A stretch of DNA of 41,235 nt, from positions 1 through 41,235 of IMG/VR virus record IMGVR_UViG_3300025655_000088; one strand, given 5' to 3'. Source of the DNA: a virus. Position numbers and translations under genes: made by a program. The notes under the pieces are model-generated. The model did no database searches. It was not told where the DNA came from and saw only the letters and a list, made by a program, of their open reading frames with translations. Below are positions 1 to 7,963 of the stretch, piece after piece. How positions within the stretch are numbered: position 1 is the first letter of the stretch; each line of letters starts with the position of its first letter.

Positions 1-49
1 CCATAATCTACTAGCTGACCCAAAATGGTTAGCTAAAACAGGACTATAA
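1..49 (+). CDS. C-terminal end of an upstream gene (partial)
   Basis: The frame beginning at base 2 is open from the window edge and stops with TAA at 47-49, giving only about 15 residues (HNLLADPKWLAKTGL). The stop directly abuts the ATG of the next gene, as is usual in this operon. Too little is visible to assign a function. Confidence 0.4.
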   Translation, partial: HNLLADPKWLAKTGL

Positions 50-217
50 ATGGAATTCTTTTTCATTCTGGCAAGCGTATGTACCATCGGTTATCTCCTA
101 GATCAACGGAAGAAAGACCGAGAACAAATAAAAACTCAATTCGCGATTATCTCTGATATGATGCGAGAGTTGTCCGAGCTAGGTTCACCCAACGTAAAGG
201 TAATTAATGTCCAATAA
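50..217 (+). CDS. Small predicted membrane protein (55 aa)
   Basis: ATG at 50 follows the TAA of the preceding frame without a gap, and the TAA at 215-217 overlaps the start of the next gene (207) by 11 nt, so it fits the tightly packed operon. The product begins MEFFFILASVCTIGYLLDQR: one N-terminal hydrophobic helix of about 17 residues, then a charged, probably helical cytoplasmic tail of about 37 residues. This resembles the many single-pass accessory proteins of phage early regions, but I do not recognise a family. The tight packing supports translation; the function is unknown. Confidence 0.5.
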   Translation: MEFFFILASVCTIGYLLDQRKKDREQIKTQFAIISDMMRELSELGSPNVKVINVQ

Positions 218-719
218 CAAATACGGTATTAAGATTCAAGTAAACTCATTACTACCTATCGAGAAGGAAGTTAAAAAATTATTCTTTGATATCCTAAACG
301 ATTATGTGGAACGTTTCGATGCAAAAACCGTAATCACGGACACAAAGCTATCAATATGCCTGATAGAATACAACGAAAACTCAGCTGAACAGGGTCTAGC
401 TTGTTACCCAGAAGATCTAGAGCAATTAAATCGTGTGCTAGTTCAAATACGAGACCCAGCTTTAAACGGATGGGAAGGGAATCCCTCAGTAATCTTATTC
501 TATATTGGAACCATGTGTCACGAGTTCGTGCATGTGTGCCAATACCTAACAGGTCGTAAAGGTTTCCCAATCAAAGGTGCCAAATACAACAAGAAAGATC
601 CAAGAGATTCCTACTTCTTTAATCCTGTAGAAGTAGAAGCACGAGCCTTCGAAGCAATATACACATCGTTGTATGGAATGAAACTAGTGGAGAAGTTACT
701 ATGCAGCGACCCAAGCTAA
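207..719 (+). CDS. Putative zincin-type metallopeptidase (170 aa)
   Basis: The product carries H105-E106-F-V-H109, the HExxH zinc-binding and catalytic signature. About 33 residues downstream is a V-E-V-E-A-R-A-F-E segment whose E142 or E144 is placed to be the third zinc ligand, as in ImmA- and SprT-like minimal gluzincins. There is no signal peptide or membrane segment, so it should act in the host cytoplasm. The gene overlaps the small membrane gene before it (11 nt) and the DNA polymerase after it (19 nt), which argues for coupled translation with the replication genes. Role is inferred only: cleavage of a host regulator or of a protein blocking replication would fit. A structural, inactive zincin is the alternative. 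Confidence 0.6.
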   Translation: MSNNKYGIKIQVNSLLPIEKEVKKLFFDILNDYVERFDAKTVITDTKLSICLIEYNENSAEQGLACYPEDLEQLNRVLVQIRDPALNGWEGNPSVILFYIGTMCHEFVHVCQYLTGRKGFPIKGAKYNKKDPRDSYFFNPVEVEARAFEAIYTSLYGMKLVEKLLCSDPS

Positions 720-2554
720 GACTCGGTTTTGATATCGAGACGAATGGATTCCTACCAGAAGTAAATAAAATCTGGTGTTTAGTCCTTGTAGATGCTGATA
801 CTGGAGGGGTATTTAGGTACTCCGATTATGATGATAGTCTTGATAGCCTAGCTGCTGGCCTAGAACACCTAAGCACAGCTGATATCGCCTTCGGGCATAA
901 CGTAATCGGTTATGACTTGCCTGTACTGAAACACATCCTAGGGTTCACACTACCAAGCACCGTAAAGGTAATTGATACATGGATCTTATCATTACTTGTT
1001 CAGTATAAGAGAGCACATAAACACGGGTTAGAAGGATGGGGATCCAAACTAGGATTTCCAAAGCTACCGTTCGATTCTTTTGATCAGTACTCTGAGGAAA
1101 TGCTAACGTATTGTGTACGAGACGTAGAACTCAATGTAATCGTATACAAAGAGCTTGCTGTAGCTGCTTCTAAGATCATCAAGAAGTACCCTCTGTTCGC
1201 TAAGGGTATGGAAGTTGAGATGGAATTCGCTGCTATCGAGTCAGACATCCGAATCAAAGGGTGGAAGTTCGATATGGATGCAGCAATTAAGCTACTAGAC
1301 GAAATCGAATCTAAGATGTCTGCAATTGAAGATACCTTAGAACCACTAATCGGTATGCAATGTGTAAAGGTAGATAGCAAAGATGAATTCAAATCACCAG
1401 CATGGCGTAAAGATGGTTGCTACACCGTGGCTACTGTTAAACACTTCGGATACACACAAGAAAGTGGTCGCCAAGAACGTCCAATCGAAGGCCCGTATAC
1501 CCGTGTTGCTTTTGAACAAGGCAAAGTGGGCCAGCTAGAAGTAGTCAAAAGCTACTTGTATAGTATTGGTTGGGTTCCTGATGAATGGAACGTAGTTAAA
1601 GTAGGTCGTGAGTGGGTTAAGACAGGCCCAAAGATCACTGAATCATCACTAGTAACGCTCGGTGGAGCAGCACCATTGATCAGTGAATATTACACAATCA
1701 GATCTCGTCAAGGGATTCTTAAAGGATGGATAAAAGATGTACAGTCAGAAGCAGATAAACGCTTACACGGCAGGATGTGGACTATCGGGACTCCTACTTT
1801 TAGATGCCGCCACGAAGTTGTTGCGAACATACCATCAGTCGATTCAGTCTACGGAAAAGAAATGCGAAGCCTTCTTATTGCCGAAGAAGGATGCTCCATT
1901 GTAGGTGCTGACTCAGCTGGTAATCAGATGCGAGGTCTATGTCATGACCTTAAGAATGATGAATTCACTAATGAGGTAATCAATGGAGACGTACATCAAC
2001 GGAATGCTGATGCTCTGGGTTGCAGTCGCAAACTCGCCAAGCCTTTTCTTTACGCTTTCTTGTTTGGGGGCGGTGCAGGTAAACTCGGTAGCATCCTCAC
2101 TGGAACAACAGATGCTAAAGTGGGAGCAGCTGCGAAAGAAAAGTTTGCCAATTCGATTCCCGGAATGAAAGAACTAATCACAACACTTGAAGAAGAGTTC
2201 ACCAACTCAGAAGCAGCCTTCGGTAAAGACATGGCATTCATCCGTGGCTTAGATGGTCGTGTTGTGTTTGTCAGTTCTAAACATCAGGTACTAAACTACA
2301 GGTTACAAACCACAGAGGGTATCACCTGTAAGGCAGCTATCGTATGGTTAAAAAAGAAGCTAATCGAAGAAGGAATACATCATTATTTTTCGTTACATTA
2401 CCACGATGAATTCGTTGTCGTATGTAAGGATGAAGATGCCCATCGCGTCGAGGAGCTATCGGTACTGGCATTCACAGAAGCACCAAAAGAATTCGGTGTA
2501 ATGTGTATGAATGGTGCATCACACTCAGGAAAGAATTATGCAGAAGTTCACTAA
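701..2554 (+). CDS. T7-like family A DNA polymerase with 3'-5' exonuclease domain (617 aa)
   Basis: Replicative polymerase. The N-terminal proofreading domain shows Exo I (FDIETNG, D11/E13), Exo II (FGHNVIGYD, near N67) and Exo III (YCVRD, Y137/D141). The C-terminal polymerase domain shows motif A (GADSAG, D404), motif B (RKLAKPFLYAF, with R443, K447, Y451 matching T7 R518, K522, Y526) and motif C (YHDEF, H568-D569-E570). At 617 residues it is shorter than T7 gp5 (704). Residue Y451 corresponds to E. coli Pol I F762; a tyrosine there is reported mainly in virulent phages. The gene starts inside the 3' end of the metallopeptidase gene and precedes the exonuclease, a T7-like order. Whether it needs host thioredoxin cannot be told here. 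Confidence 0.95.
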   Translation: MQRPKLRLGFDIETNGFLPEVNKIWCLVLVDADTGGVFRYSDYDDSLDSLAAGLEHLSTADIAFGHNVIGYDLPVLKHILGFTLPSTVKVIDTWILSLLVQYKRAHKHGLEGWGSKLGFPKLPFDSFDQYSEEMLTYCVRDVELNVIVYKELAVAASKIIKKYPLFAKGMEVEMEFAAIESDIRIKGWKFDMDAAIKLLDEIESKMSAIEDTLEPLIGMQCVKVDSKDEFKSPAWRKDGCYTVATVKHFGYTQESGRQERPIEGPYTRVAFEQGKVGQLEVVKSYLYSIGWVPDEWNVVKVGREWVKTGPKITESSLVTLGGAAPLISEYYTIRSRQGILKGWIKDVQSEADKRLHGRMWTIGTPTFRCRHEVVANIPSVDSVYGKEMRSLLIAEEGCSIVGADSAGNQMRGLCHDLKNDEFTNEVINGDVHQRNADALGCSRKLAKPFLYAFLFGGGAGKLGSILTGTTDAKVGAAAKEKFANSIPGMKELITTLEEEFTNSEAAFGKDMAFIRGLDGRVVFVSSKHQVLNYRLQTTEGITCKAAIVWLKKKLIEEGIHHYFSLHYHDEFVVVCKDEDAHRVEELSVLAFTEAPKEFGVMCMNGASHSGKNYAEVH

Positions 2555-2642
2555 AAGATTACTATACTTTATATTTAGCCCTGTTATTTCATTGTTAGAT
2601 GACAGGGTAGAACAACGAATAATGGAATGGGTATACAAATGA
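2538..2642 (+). CDS. Mini-ORF bridging polymerase and exonuclease (34 aa)
   Basis: An ATG at 2538 lies inside the last codons of the polymerase gene. The frame reads MQKFTKRLLYFIFSPVISLL and on to a TGA at 2640-2642, which overlaps an in-frame ATG of the exonuclease (2639-2641) in the ATGA arrangement typical of translational coupling. The product has a basic N-terminus, a hydrophobic stretch of about 14 residues and an acidic amphipathic tail, so it could be a tiny membrane-associated protein. It may equally serve only as a leader that carries ribosomes onto the exonuclease start. No family recognised. Confidence 0.35.
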   Translation: MQKFTKRLLYFIFSPVISLLDDRVEQRIMEWVYK

Positions 2643-3484
2643 TTGAAGAAGAAGAACGGTTTGACATGGCTATCATTGATGCAGATAGTATTCTGTACCA
2701 GATAGCCCATACAACCACCTCAGAAGCCCTATGTAAGAAGTATACTGATAGGAAGATCGAAGAGATCATGGAAGCTACATCAGCTAAAGCAGGAGTTGTA
2801 CTGGTTAAAGGTCAGAACAACTTTAGGTTCGCAGCTGACTTGGAATACAAAGGTAATCGTAAAGATACCATTGATCCTGATGTACGAGAACGTATCAACA
2901 TGCTATATGAGCATGTAGAAGATATCGCTATGCAAGGAGACAACGGTGAAGCGGATGACTATTGCGCTATCATAGCACAAACATGCCGTGATAACAATCA
3001 GACATATATCATTTGCCACATCGATAAAGACTTGAATTGTATTCCTAGCTACCATTACAATTTCAAGACAGGAACCACAGGTCTGTGGACTCCAGAAGAA
3101 TCCTATCGATTCATGTTCAAACAATTCCTGACAGGGGATGCCGCTGATAACATCAAAGGTATCAAAGGTCTTGGGCCAGTAACAGCAAATAAAATAGTAG
3201 ATAACGCTCAGGTAGACAGGCTTTGGGATACAGTTGTGTCCACATGGCAGGAAAAACAAGGCGCTATCTGGAAAGATAACTTTGTAAAGTGCGTAAACTG
3301 TATCTACATTAGACAATACGAAGCAGACCTACGTGTACTAACATTTGAAGAACTAAAGGAAAAACTAGCATGGAAGACTATGGCCACTGGATTGCTCTCA
3401 CTGAGCGACCGTCCGGAGCTTTCGGATTCATCTACGCAGTCTTCGGGCCAACCGGAAGACAGTACATCGGAAGAAAGCAACTAA
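2627..3484 (+). CDS. T7 gp6-like 5'-3' exonuclease / flap endonuclease (285 aa)
   Basis: PIN/FEN-fold nuclease that removes primers and degrades host DNA in T7-type replication. Visible signatures are the N-terminal acidic motif MAIIDADS, the YKGNRK arch region (74-79), GEADD (E108, D110, D111), HIDKD (D133, D135), GDAADN (D171, D174) and the helix-hairpin-helix-like IKGIKGLGPVTA that follows. Start is uncertain: ATG 2627 lacks a clear ribosome site, while ATG 2639 sits in an ATGA overlap with the preceding mini-ORF and has GGAATGGG about 7 nt upstream. The last 38 residues are a Ser/Glu-rich tail encoded entirely inside the out-of-frame start of the next gene, so the conserved domain really ends near residue 248. 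Confidence 0.9.
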   Translation: MGIQMIEEEERFDMAIIDADSILYQIAHTTTSEALCKKYTDRKIEEIMEATSAKAGVVLVKGQNNFRFAADLEYKGNRKDTIDPDVRERINMLYEHVEDIAMQGDNGEADDYCAIIAQTCRDNNQTYIICHIDKDLNCIPSYHYNFKTGTTGLWTPEESYRFMFKQFLTGDAADNIKGIKGLGPVTANKIVDNAQVDRLWDTVVSTWQEKQGAIWKDNFVKCVNCIYIRQYEADLRVLTFEELKEKLAWKTMATGLLSLSDRPELSDSSTQSSGQPEDSTSEESN

Positions 3485-3783
3485 CAAGTGTCACAACAAA
3501 ACTACCAGCAGGTAAAACCAGACGAGTTAAGTCATACAAGGAATCAGACTGGAGAGGATATACCACCTCATGTTCTGAATTACTGGCTGACATTAGCAGC
3601 TATGGAAAAGATGCCTTCACCTTCGTTATATACGATTGGTGTATGGGAAAGGGCATACTTACTTACCGAGAGTGTCAAGAGCAGTGGGGAAACGAAGTCC
3701 TCTCGCGAGTCGAGACACCTGATGGAGAGCGTTTGTGGTATAATGGGAACATCGGAGCAGTAAAATTTCTTAAACCAAAATGA
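3370..3783 (+). CDS. GIY-YIG-type endonuclease (137 aa), overlapping the exonuclease gene
   Basis: The N-terminus has the two paired strands of the GIY-YIG fold: G19-F-I-Y22 and Y32-I-G34 followed by R-K. Downstream, SDWRGYTTSCSELLADI and DAFTFVIYDW with R100-E101-C-Q-E104 match the arginine/glutamate region of phage GIY-YIG (SegE-like) nucleases. An AAAGGA ribosome site 9 nt before the ATG at 3370 supports this start even though it lies 115 nt inside the exonuclease gene in another frame. Possible roles are a free-standing homing nuclease that invaded downstream of the exonuclease, or a host-DNA or recombination nuclease of the replication module. Only the core domain is present, with no DNA-binding extension. 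Confidence 0.75.
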   Translation: MEDYGHWIALTERPSGAFGFIYAVFGPTGRQYIGRKQLTSVTTKLPAGKTRRVKSYKESDWRGYTTSCSELLADISSYGKDAFTFVIYDWCMGKGILTYRECQEQWGNEVLSRVETPDGERLWYNGNIGAVKFLKPK

Positions 3784-3941
3784 AGCAATACAAAGAACAA
3801 CCTCAACAAGAAACCCCTGAGTTCGATGAACAAAAGGGAGACAACCGAAACAAGTTTAATGAGAAACAATATGTGAATGAACGAAAGAAATCCCGTCGAG
3901 AACAACTCGAAGACCTTATCGATGACCGTTACTGGAGTTAA
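3780..3941 (+). CDS. Small charged protein of unknown function (53 aa)
   Basis: ATG at 3780 overlaps the stop of the nuclease gene (ATGA), and the TAA at 3939-3941 lies 2 nt before the primase-helicase ATG. The product starts MKQYKEQPQQETPEFDEQKG and is very rich in Lys, Arg, Glu and Gln, ending in an acidic-aromatic segment (DLIDDRYWS). It looks like a soluble, partly disordered helix former. The perfect packing between two well-supported genes makes it likely to be translated; no family recognised. Confidence 0.55.
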   Translation: MKQYKEQPQQETPEFDEQKGDNRNKFNEKQYVNERKKSRREQLEDLIDDRYWS

Positions 3942-3943
3942 CT

Positions 3944-5548
3944 ATGTCAAGATGGCTACATACAGCCTGTCCTAAATGCCCTAGCCATGATGCATTCTCT
4001 TTCAAAGAGGGTGATGATTATGGCTATTGCTTTTCTTGTTTTAAAACAGCACCAACAGACCCCGATGCTATCCGGGTTGACTCATTCAAAGAAGATTATT
4101 CAATGCACACACTAACCGAGATCCAAAACTATGATACACGCGGCTTTAAAGAACGAGCTATCACTAAAACTGTTGCAGCCCATTATGGGGTTAAAGTTTC
4201 TTATGCAGAAGATGGCACTGTCAGCTCTCATTTTTATCCATACACACGAGATGGCGCGGTGGTGGCATACAAGGAACGGACTCTACCTAAAAAGTTTACA
4301 ATACACGGAGACTTCAAGGGTGTACAACTCTTCGGGCAAAACGTATCAAGTGGTGGTAAGCGGATTATCATTACAGAAGGGGAACTTGACGCATTGGCAG
4401 TCAGTCAAGCCCAATACGATAAATATCAAAGATTCTATCCGGTAGTAGCCTTACCATCAGCATCTGCAACGGCGATGTTGTTAGAGCAACGTGAATGGTT
4501 ACGTTCATTCGATGAAGTTATCTTGATGCTTGACATGGATGAACCCGGTCAGAAAGCAGCACAGACAGCGGCACGAATCATCGGCTATGACAAAGTTAAA
4601 CTAGCAAAGCTACCTGAGAAAGATCCATGCGATGTATTAGTTAAGCATAGCTCACAAGCCTTAATGAGTTGTATCTTTGATGCTAAAGAGTTCTCACCTG
4701 CAGGAGTAGTTAAGGGTGAAGCAATCTGGGATCAGTTCAAGCTACGCCAAGATGTAGTCTCAGTACCGTATCCAGAATGTTTATCCAGTCTCAATGACAA
4801 GCTACTAGGTATGCGTATGGGTGAGATCGCCCTATTCGCTTCGGGTACAGGCTCTGGTAAGAGTACTGTCATTAAGGAAATCGTATTGGAAGTCTTAGAT
4901 AAGACACCTGATATGGTGGGTATGATCTCACTGGAAGAATCAGTAGGCGAAACAGCTCAGAAGTTTATCGGTATGCAACTGCGTAAAAGCAATACAAGCA
5001 ACGATAGCACTGAGGAAGAACAGTATGCAGCATTCCAAGCAGTGTTCGGTGATGAGCGATTAATCGTACTTGACCACCAAGGTTCTGTTAGTGATGACTC
5101 ACTGGTAGATAAAATCGAGCACCTATGCTTGATGGGTTGCAAGTATATCATCCTAGATCACATCACTATTGCGGTATCTGAAGGTGCTAAAGGTAAGACA
5201 GGTAACGAAGCAGTTGATTCATTCATGTCTGACTTACTGAAGATCACAAAGAAACATAACATCTGGTTAGGTGTTATCTCACATCTACGTAAAGGGGAGA
5301 AACCATTTGAAGAAGGACATCTACCAACTATCGATGACATCAAAGGCAGTGGCTCTATTAAGCAGATTTCCTTTGACATCATCGCATTTGCCCGTAACAT
5401 GGTCGCGGAACTCGAACAAGTTAGGAATACCATTAAGCTGCGAGTTCTTAAATCACGATTCACCGGGCGTACTGGTGATTGCGGAGCCACCAAGTACAAT
5501 ACAGAGACAGGCCGTCTCGAACAATTAAACATTGCTGACTTTGAATAA
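3944..5548 (+). CDS. T7 gp4-like primase-helicase (534 aa)
   Basis: Bifunctional replisome enzyme: the N-terminal half primes the lagging strand and the C-terminal RecA-like half unwinds DNA as a hexamer. Seen in order: a four-cysteine zinc ribbon (C9, C12, C29, C32), a TOPRIM domain (TEGELDA with E145; LDMDEPG with D197 and D199), a linker, Walker A GTGSGKST (301-308), the catalytic-glutamate region SLEES (about 331), Walker B IILDH (D405), and a late basic segment LKSRFTGRTG that would supply the arginine finger. Length is close to T7 gp4 (566). An in-frame ATG (codon 54, base 4103) lies just after the zinc domain, where T7 makes its helicase-only form, but no strong ribosome site precedes it. 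Confidence 0.95.
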   Translation: MSRWLHTACPKCPSHDAFSFKEGDDYGYCFSCFKTAPTDPDAIRVDSFKEDYSMHTLTEIQNYDTRGFKERAITKTVAAHYGVKVSYAEDGTVSSHFYPYTRDGAVVAYKERTLPKKFTIHGDFKGVQLFGQNVSSGGKRIIITEGELDALAVSQAQYDKYQRFYPVVALPSASATAMLLEQREWLRSFDEVILMLDMDEPGQKAAQTAARIIGYDKVKLAKLPEKDPCDVLVKHSSQALMSCIFDAKEFSPAGVVKGEAIWDQFKLRQDVVSVPYPECLSSLNDKLLGMRMGEIALFASGTGSGKSTVIKEIVLEVLDKTPDMVGMISLEESVGETAQKFIGMQLRKSNTSNDSTEEEQYAAFQAVFGDERLIVLDHQGSVSDDSLVDKIEHLCLMGCKYIILDHITIAVSEGAKGKTGNEAVDSFMSDLLKITKKHNIWLGVISHLRKGEKPFEEGHLPTIDDIKGSGSIKQISFDIIAFARNMVAELEQVRNTIKLRVLKSRFTGRTGDCGATKYNTETGRLEQLNIADFE

Positions 5549-5559
5549 GGAAAACTATT

Positions 5560-5715
5560 ATGTGTTGTGAACCCGCAGGAGCAGAAGGTACTCCAAATGA
5601 TGTATGCAAAGATTGTGGTTGCGATGTTGTTGATGGAATCTCGACAGAGATTTGTGGATACTCATCTGAAGAATGCGAGCACTGCTACCGAGCACCTTGT
5701 GATGGCAGTTGCTAA
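5560..5715 (+). CDS. Cysteine-rich mini-protein (51 aa), probable zinc binder
   Basis: ATG at 5560 follows the helicase stop by 11 nt with AAGGAAAA as ribosome site; the TAA at 5713-5715 lies 15 nt before the RNA polymerase ATG. Ten of 51 residues are cysteine (2, 3, 16, 19, 21, 32, 39, 42, 47, 51), with H41 beside C42. CxxCxC at 16-21 and CxxC at 39-42 could form one or two zinc sites. The rest is acidic. It is too small and acidic to be a typical DNA-binding finger; a protein-protein zinc knuckle, metal buffer or polymerase partner is possible. No named family recognised. Confidence 0.6.
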   Translation: MCCEPAGAEGTPNDVCKDCGCDVVDGISTEICGYSSEECEHCYRAPCDGSC

Positions 5716-5730
5716 ATAATTAAGGACAAA

Positions 5731-7947
5731 ATGAATCCAGCACAATATCTAACAGAACGCGTAGCTAAAGTAATAGTAGACTCTGATAAGATATTCAATG
5801 AGGGTGCGAGATTACTTGCTCACTACCCTACATGGGAATATGAGATTGATAACATCGTCAATGAGTCATGGGATACTTTACTTAGGTACTGCATCCGAAA
5901 TAAAAGCACTACATACAGTGCATCAGTTAAACTTACTTTCGCGAGTAACCTAATTGGTGCTCGTATTGCACGCTCCATTGGTATCGATGATACGAATATC
6001 AAATCAACACTTAGCCTAGGTGATCTCCTAATGGAATCATTCTTGCAGGATGGTCTGATTGAGATTTTTCGAGAGTACAATGGACACAAGGCACCCTACA
6101 TGGTGAAGATGAAGGGTGATGTTGACAGTGTTAAGCCTACCTTAATTGGTACAGTGTTTGAACCACCAGAGCCTATCATTGGTTTAATCTCACCTATTAC
6201 CAAGGAACCATTCATCAAAGGATGGACTAACAAGAAACTATTTCATCAATACTTAGATGCTAGGTTCATCAAGTCACTGGAGACTCTACGTCAACAGCCC
6301 TGGGAGATAAATCTACCTGTACTAGAAGCTATGAAAGCTAATCCACCAACAACTAAACTTGAGTTAGTAACTGTTGATGGTGAGATCATCCAGCTAGATG
6401 TGACTGCACAGCATAGCATTAAGGACTTACCTAAAGGAGTTCTGAACATTGATCGTACAGTGTTCCTAGGTAAGGCAGACCCTAAACTACAGAAGCTACT
6501 GTCTAAGTACTATGAGTATCATCAGATCATTCGTAAGGCAGATGCAGTACTAGAGCATGGTCAACCATTCTATCAGGAAGTCTCATGTGACTACCGTGGA
6601 CGAGTGTACTACGCAGAATCATTCCTTGAGTTCCAAGGCAGTGACAATGCACGTAGTCTATTCTTGTTTCACAATAAGAAAGAGATGACTGAGGTAGGCT
6701 ATCGTTGGTTGTGTATCCATACTGCTTCTTGTTACAACGAGTCATATACCCTTGATGAACTCAAAGATATGAAATGGTTGAAGACAGACTACGTTGAGTA
6801 CCTGAAAGAAGAAGGTCTAGATAGTATCTCTCTTGATAAGATGACTCTAGATGACCGTGCTGAATGGGTCGAACAGAATCTGAGCAATATTTGGTTTGTT
6901 GCTGAAGCTAATCAGCCGGATCCTAAAGCTGAGAAGGTATCTTCGTTTCTAGCTTGCTGTATTGAGATCATGGAATACCAGAAGCACCTACTACAAGGTA
7001 CACCTTGTATGAGTGGCTTTCCAATCCCTATCGATGGCAGTAACAATGGCTGGCAACACCTAGCAGCTATCAGTAAAGACAAACAAGCGGGTGGTCTGGT
7101 ATCACTTACACCATCAACCATCCAGAAAGACTTCTATGTAGCGGTAGCTAAAGAGTTAATCACAATCATGCCTGACTGGTTTGCAGAACGAAATATCCCC
7201 ATGAAGCATATCCGAAAGGGTATCGCTAAACGGGGATCAATGACGCGAGCATACTCAGCTGGCAAACAACGTATCGCTAAGAACATGTATGATGACTGTC
7301 ACATGGAAGGCTTCACAAGTAAATATAGTATAGATGAGGCACAATGTGATGTGCTTGCAGGAAATCTAATCAAGGCTATCAATACTGTTTGTGCTGGCCC
7401 CTTAAAGACAACAAAATACTTACAGAAGATTGCTGAACACGAACTCAATAGTGGTAGGCTCAATCTAGAATGGCATACACCAAGCGGTTTTCCAGTAATA
7501 TACAAGGCTTATCTACAACATGAACGTAAACAAAGAGGTACCATCAAAGGTATCGAAGGTAACAAAGATGGGAGGGTTACTCACGTCGTTAAGGTGGACT
7601 TCGTTAACAAAGAGGGTGATAAAGTACCTTGTAGACGGTCGTTCGCCTCTGGCATCAGTCCCAATGTTGTTCATAGCTATGATGCTGCTCACATGGCAAA
7701 CACTATTGTATCTTTCAATGGCTCTTTTGCTGCAGTTCATGACAGCTTTAGTTGCCATGCTGATGATGTTACGTTCTTACAAGAAGTAACTAAGATGACC
7801 TTCATCGCACAATACGATGTACCCAACTCATTCGAGTTAATCGAAGAAGCTTTAATGCTAAACAAAGATTCATTTCAGATGGATCAACCACAACTCGGGG
7901 ATCTCGATGTCAATGACGTCAAGGACTCTGAATATTTCTTTTGCTAA
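5731..7947 (+). CDS. T7-like single-subunit RNA polymerase (738 aa)
   Basis: DNA-directed RNA polymerase of the T7 / mitochondrial type, expected to transcribe phage genes from its own promoters. Catalytic landmarks keep T7 spacing: the SCDYRGRVYY element (about 285-294), motif A PIDGSNNGWQH (D435 = T7 D537), motif B K500-R-G-S-M-T-R-A-Y508 (T7 K631 and Y639), and motif C VHDSF (H670-D671 = T7 H811-D812). It is about 145 residues shorter than T7 RNA polymerase (883), mostly before motif A, so the N-terminal promoter-melting domain is reduced. It lies in the middle of the replication operon rather than at its start, so something else must transcribe it first. I could not identify a repeated promoter sequence for it in this window. 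Confidence 0.95.
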   Translation: MNPAQYLTERVAKVIVDSDKIFNEGARLLAHYPTWEYEIDNIVNESWDTLLRYCIRNKSTTYSASVKLTFASNLIGARIARSIGIDDTNIKSTLSLGDLLMESFLQDGLIEIFREYNGHKAPYMVKMKGDVDSVKPTLIGTVFEPPEPIIGLISPITKEPFIKGWTNKKLFHQYLDARFIKSLETLRQQPWEINLPVLEAMKANPPTTKLELVTVDGEIIQLDVTAQHSIKDLPKGVLNIDRTVFLGKADPKLQKLLSKYYEYHQIIRKADAVLEHGQPFYQEVSCDYRGRVYYAESFLEFQGSDNARSLFLFHNKKEMTEVGYRWLCIHTASCYNESYTLDELKDMKWLKTDYVEYLKEEGLDSISLDKMTLDDRAEWVEQNLSNIWFVAEANQPDPKAEKVSSFLACCIEIMEYQKHLLQGTPCMSGFPIPIDGSNNGWQHLAAISKDKQAGGLVSLTPSTIQKDFYVAVAKELITIMPDWFAERNIPMKHIRKGIAKRGSMTRAYSAGKQRIAKNMYDDCHMEGFTSKYSIDEAQCDVLAGNLIKAINTVCAGPLKTTKYLQKIAEHELNSGRLNLEWHTPSGFPVIYKAYLQHERKQRGTIKGIEGNKDGRVTHVVKVDFVNKEGDKVPCRRSFASGISPNVVHSYDAAHMANTIVSFNGSFAAVHDSFSCHADDVTFLQEVTKMTFIAQYDVPNSFELIEEALMLNKDSFQMDQPQLGDLDVNDVKDSEYFFC

Positions 7948-7963
7948 TTAATCGGAACAATAA

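Noticed and set aside
3488-3763. A 91-codon frame in the same frame as the exonuclease, just after its stop, suggesting read-through or a frameshifted longer exonuclease.
   Set aside because: It overlaps the well-supported GIY-YIG nuclease, begins with GTG, and its product has no recognisable domain; the open frame is best explained as a shadow.
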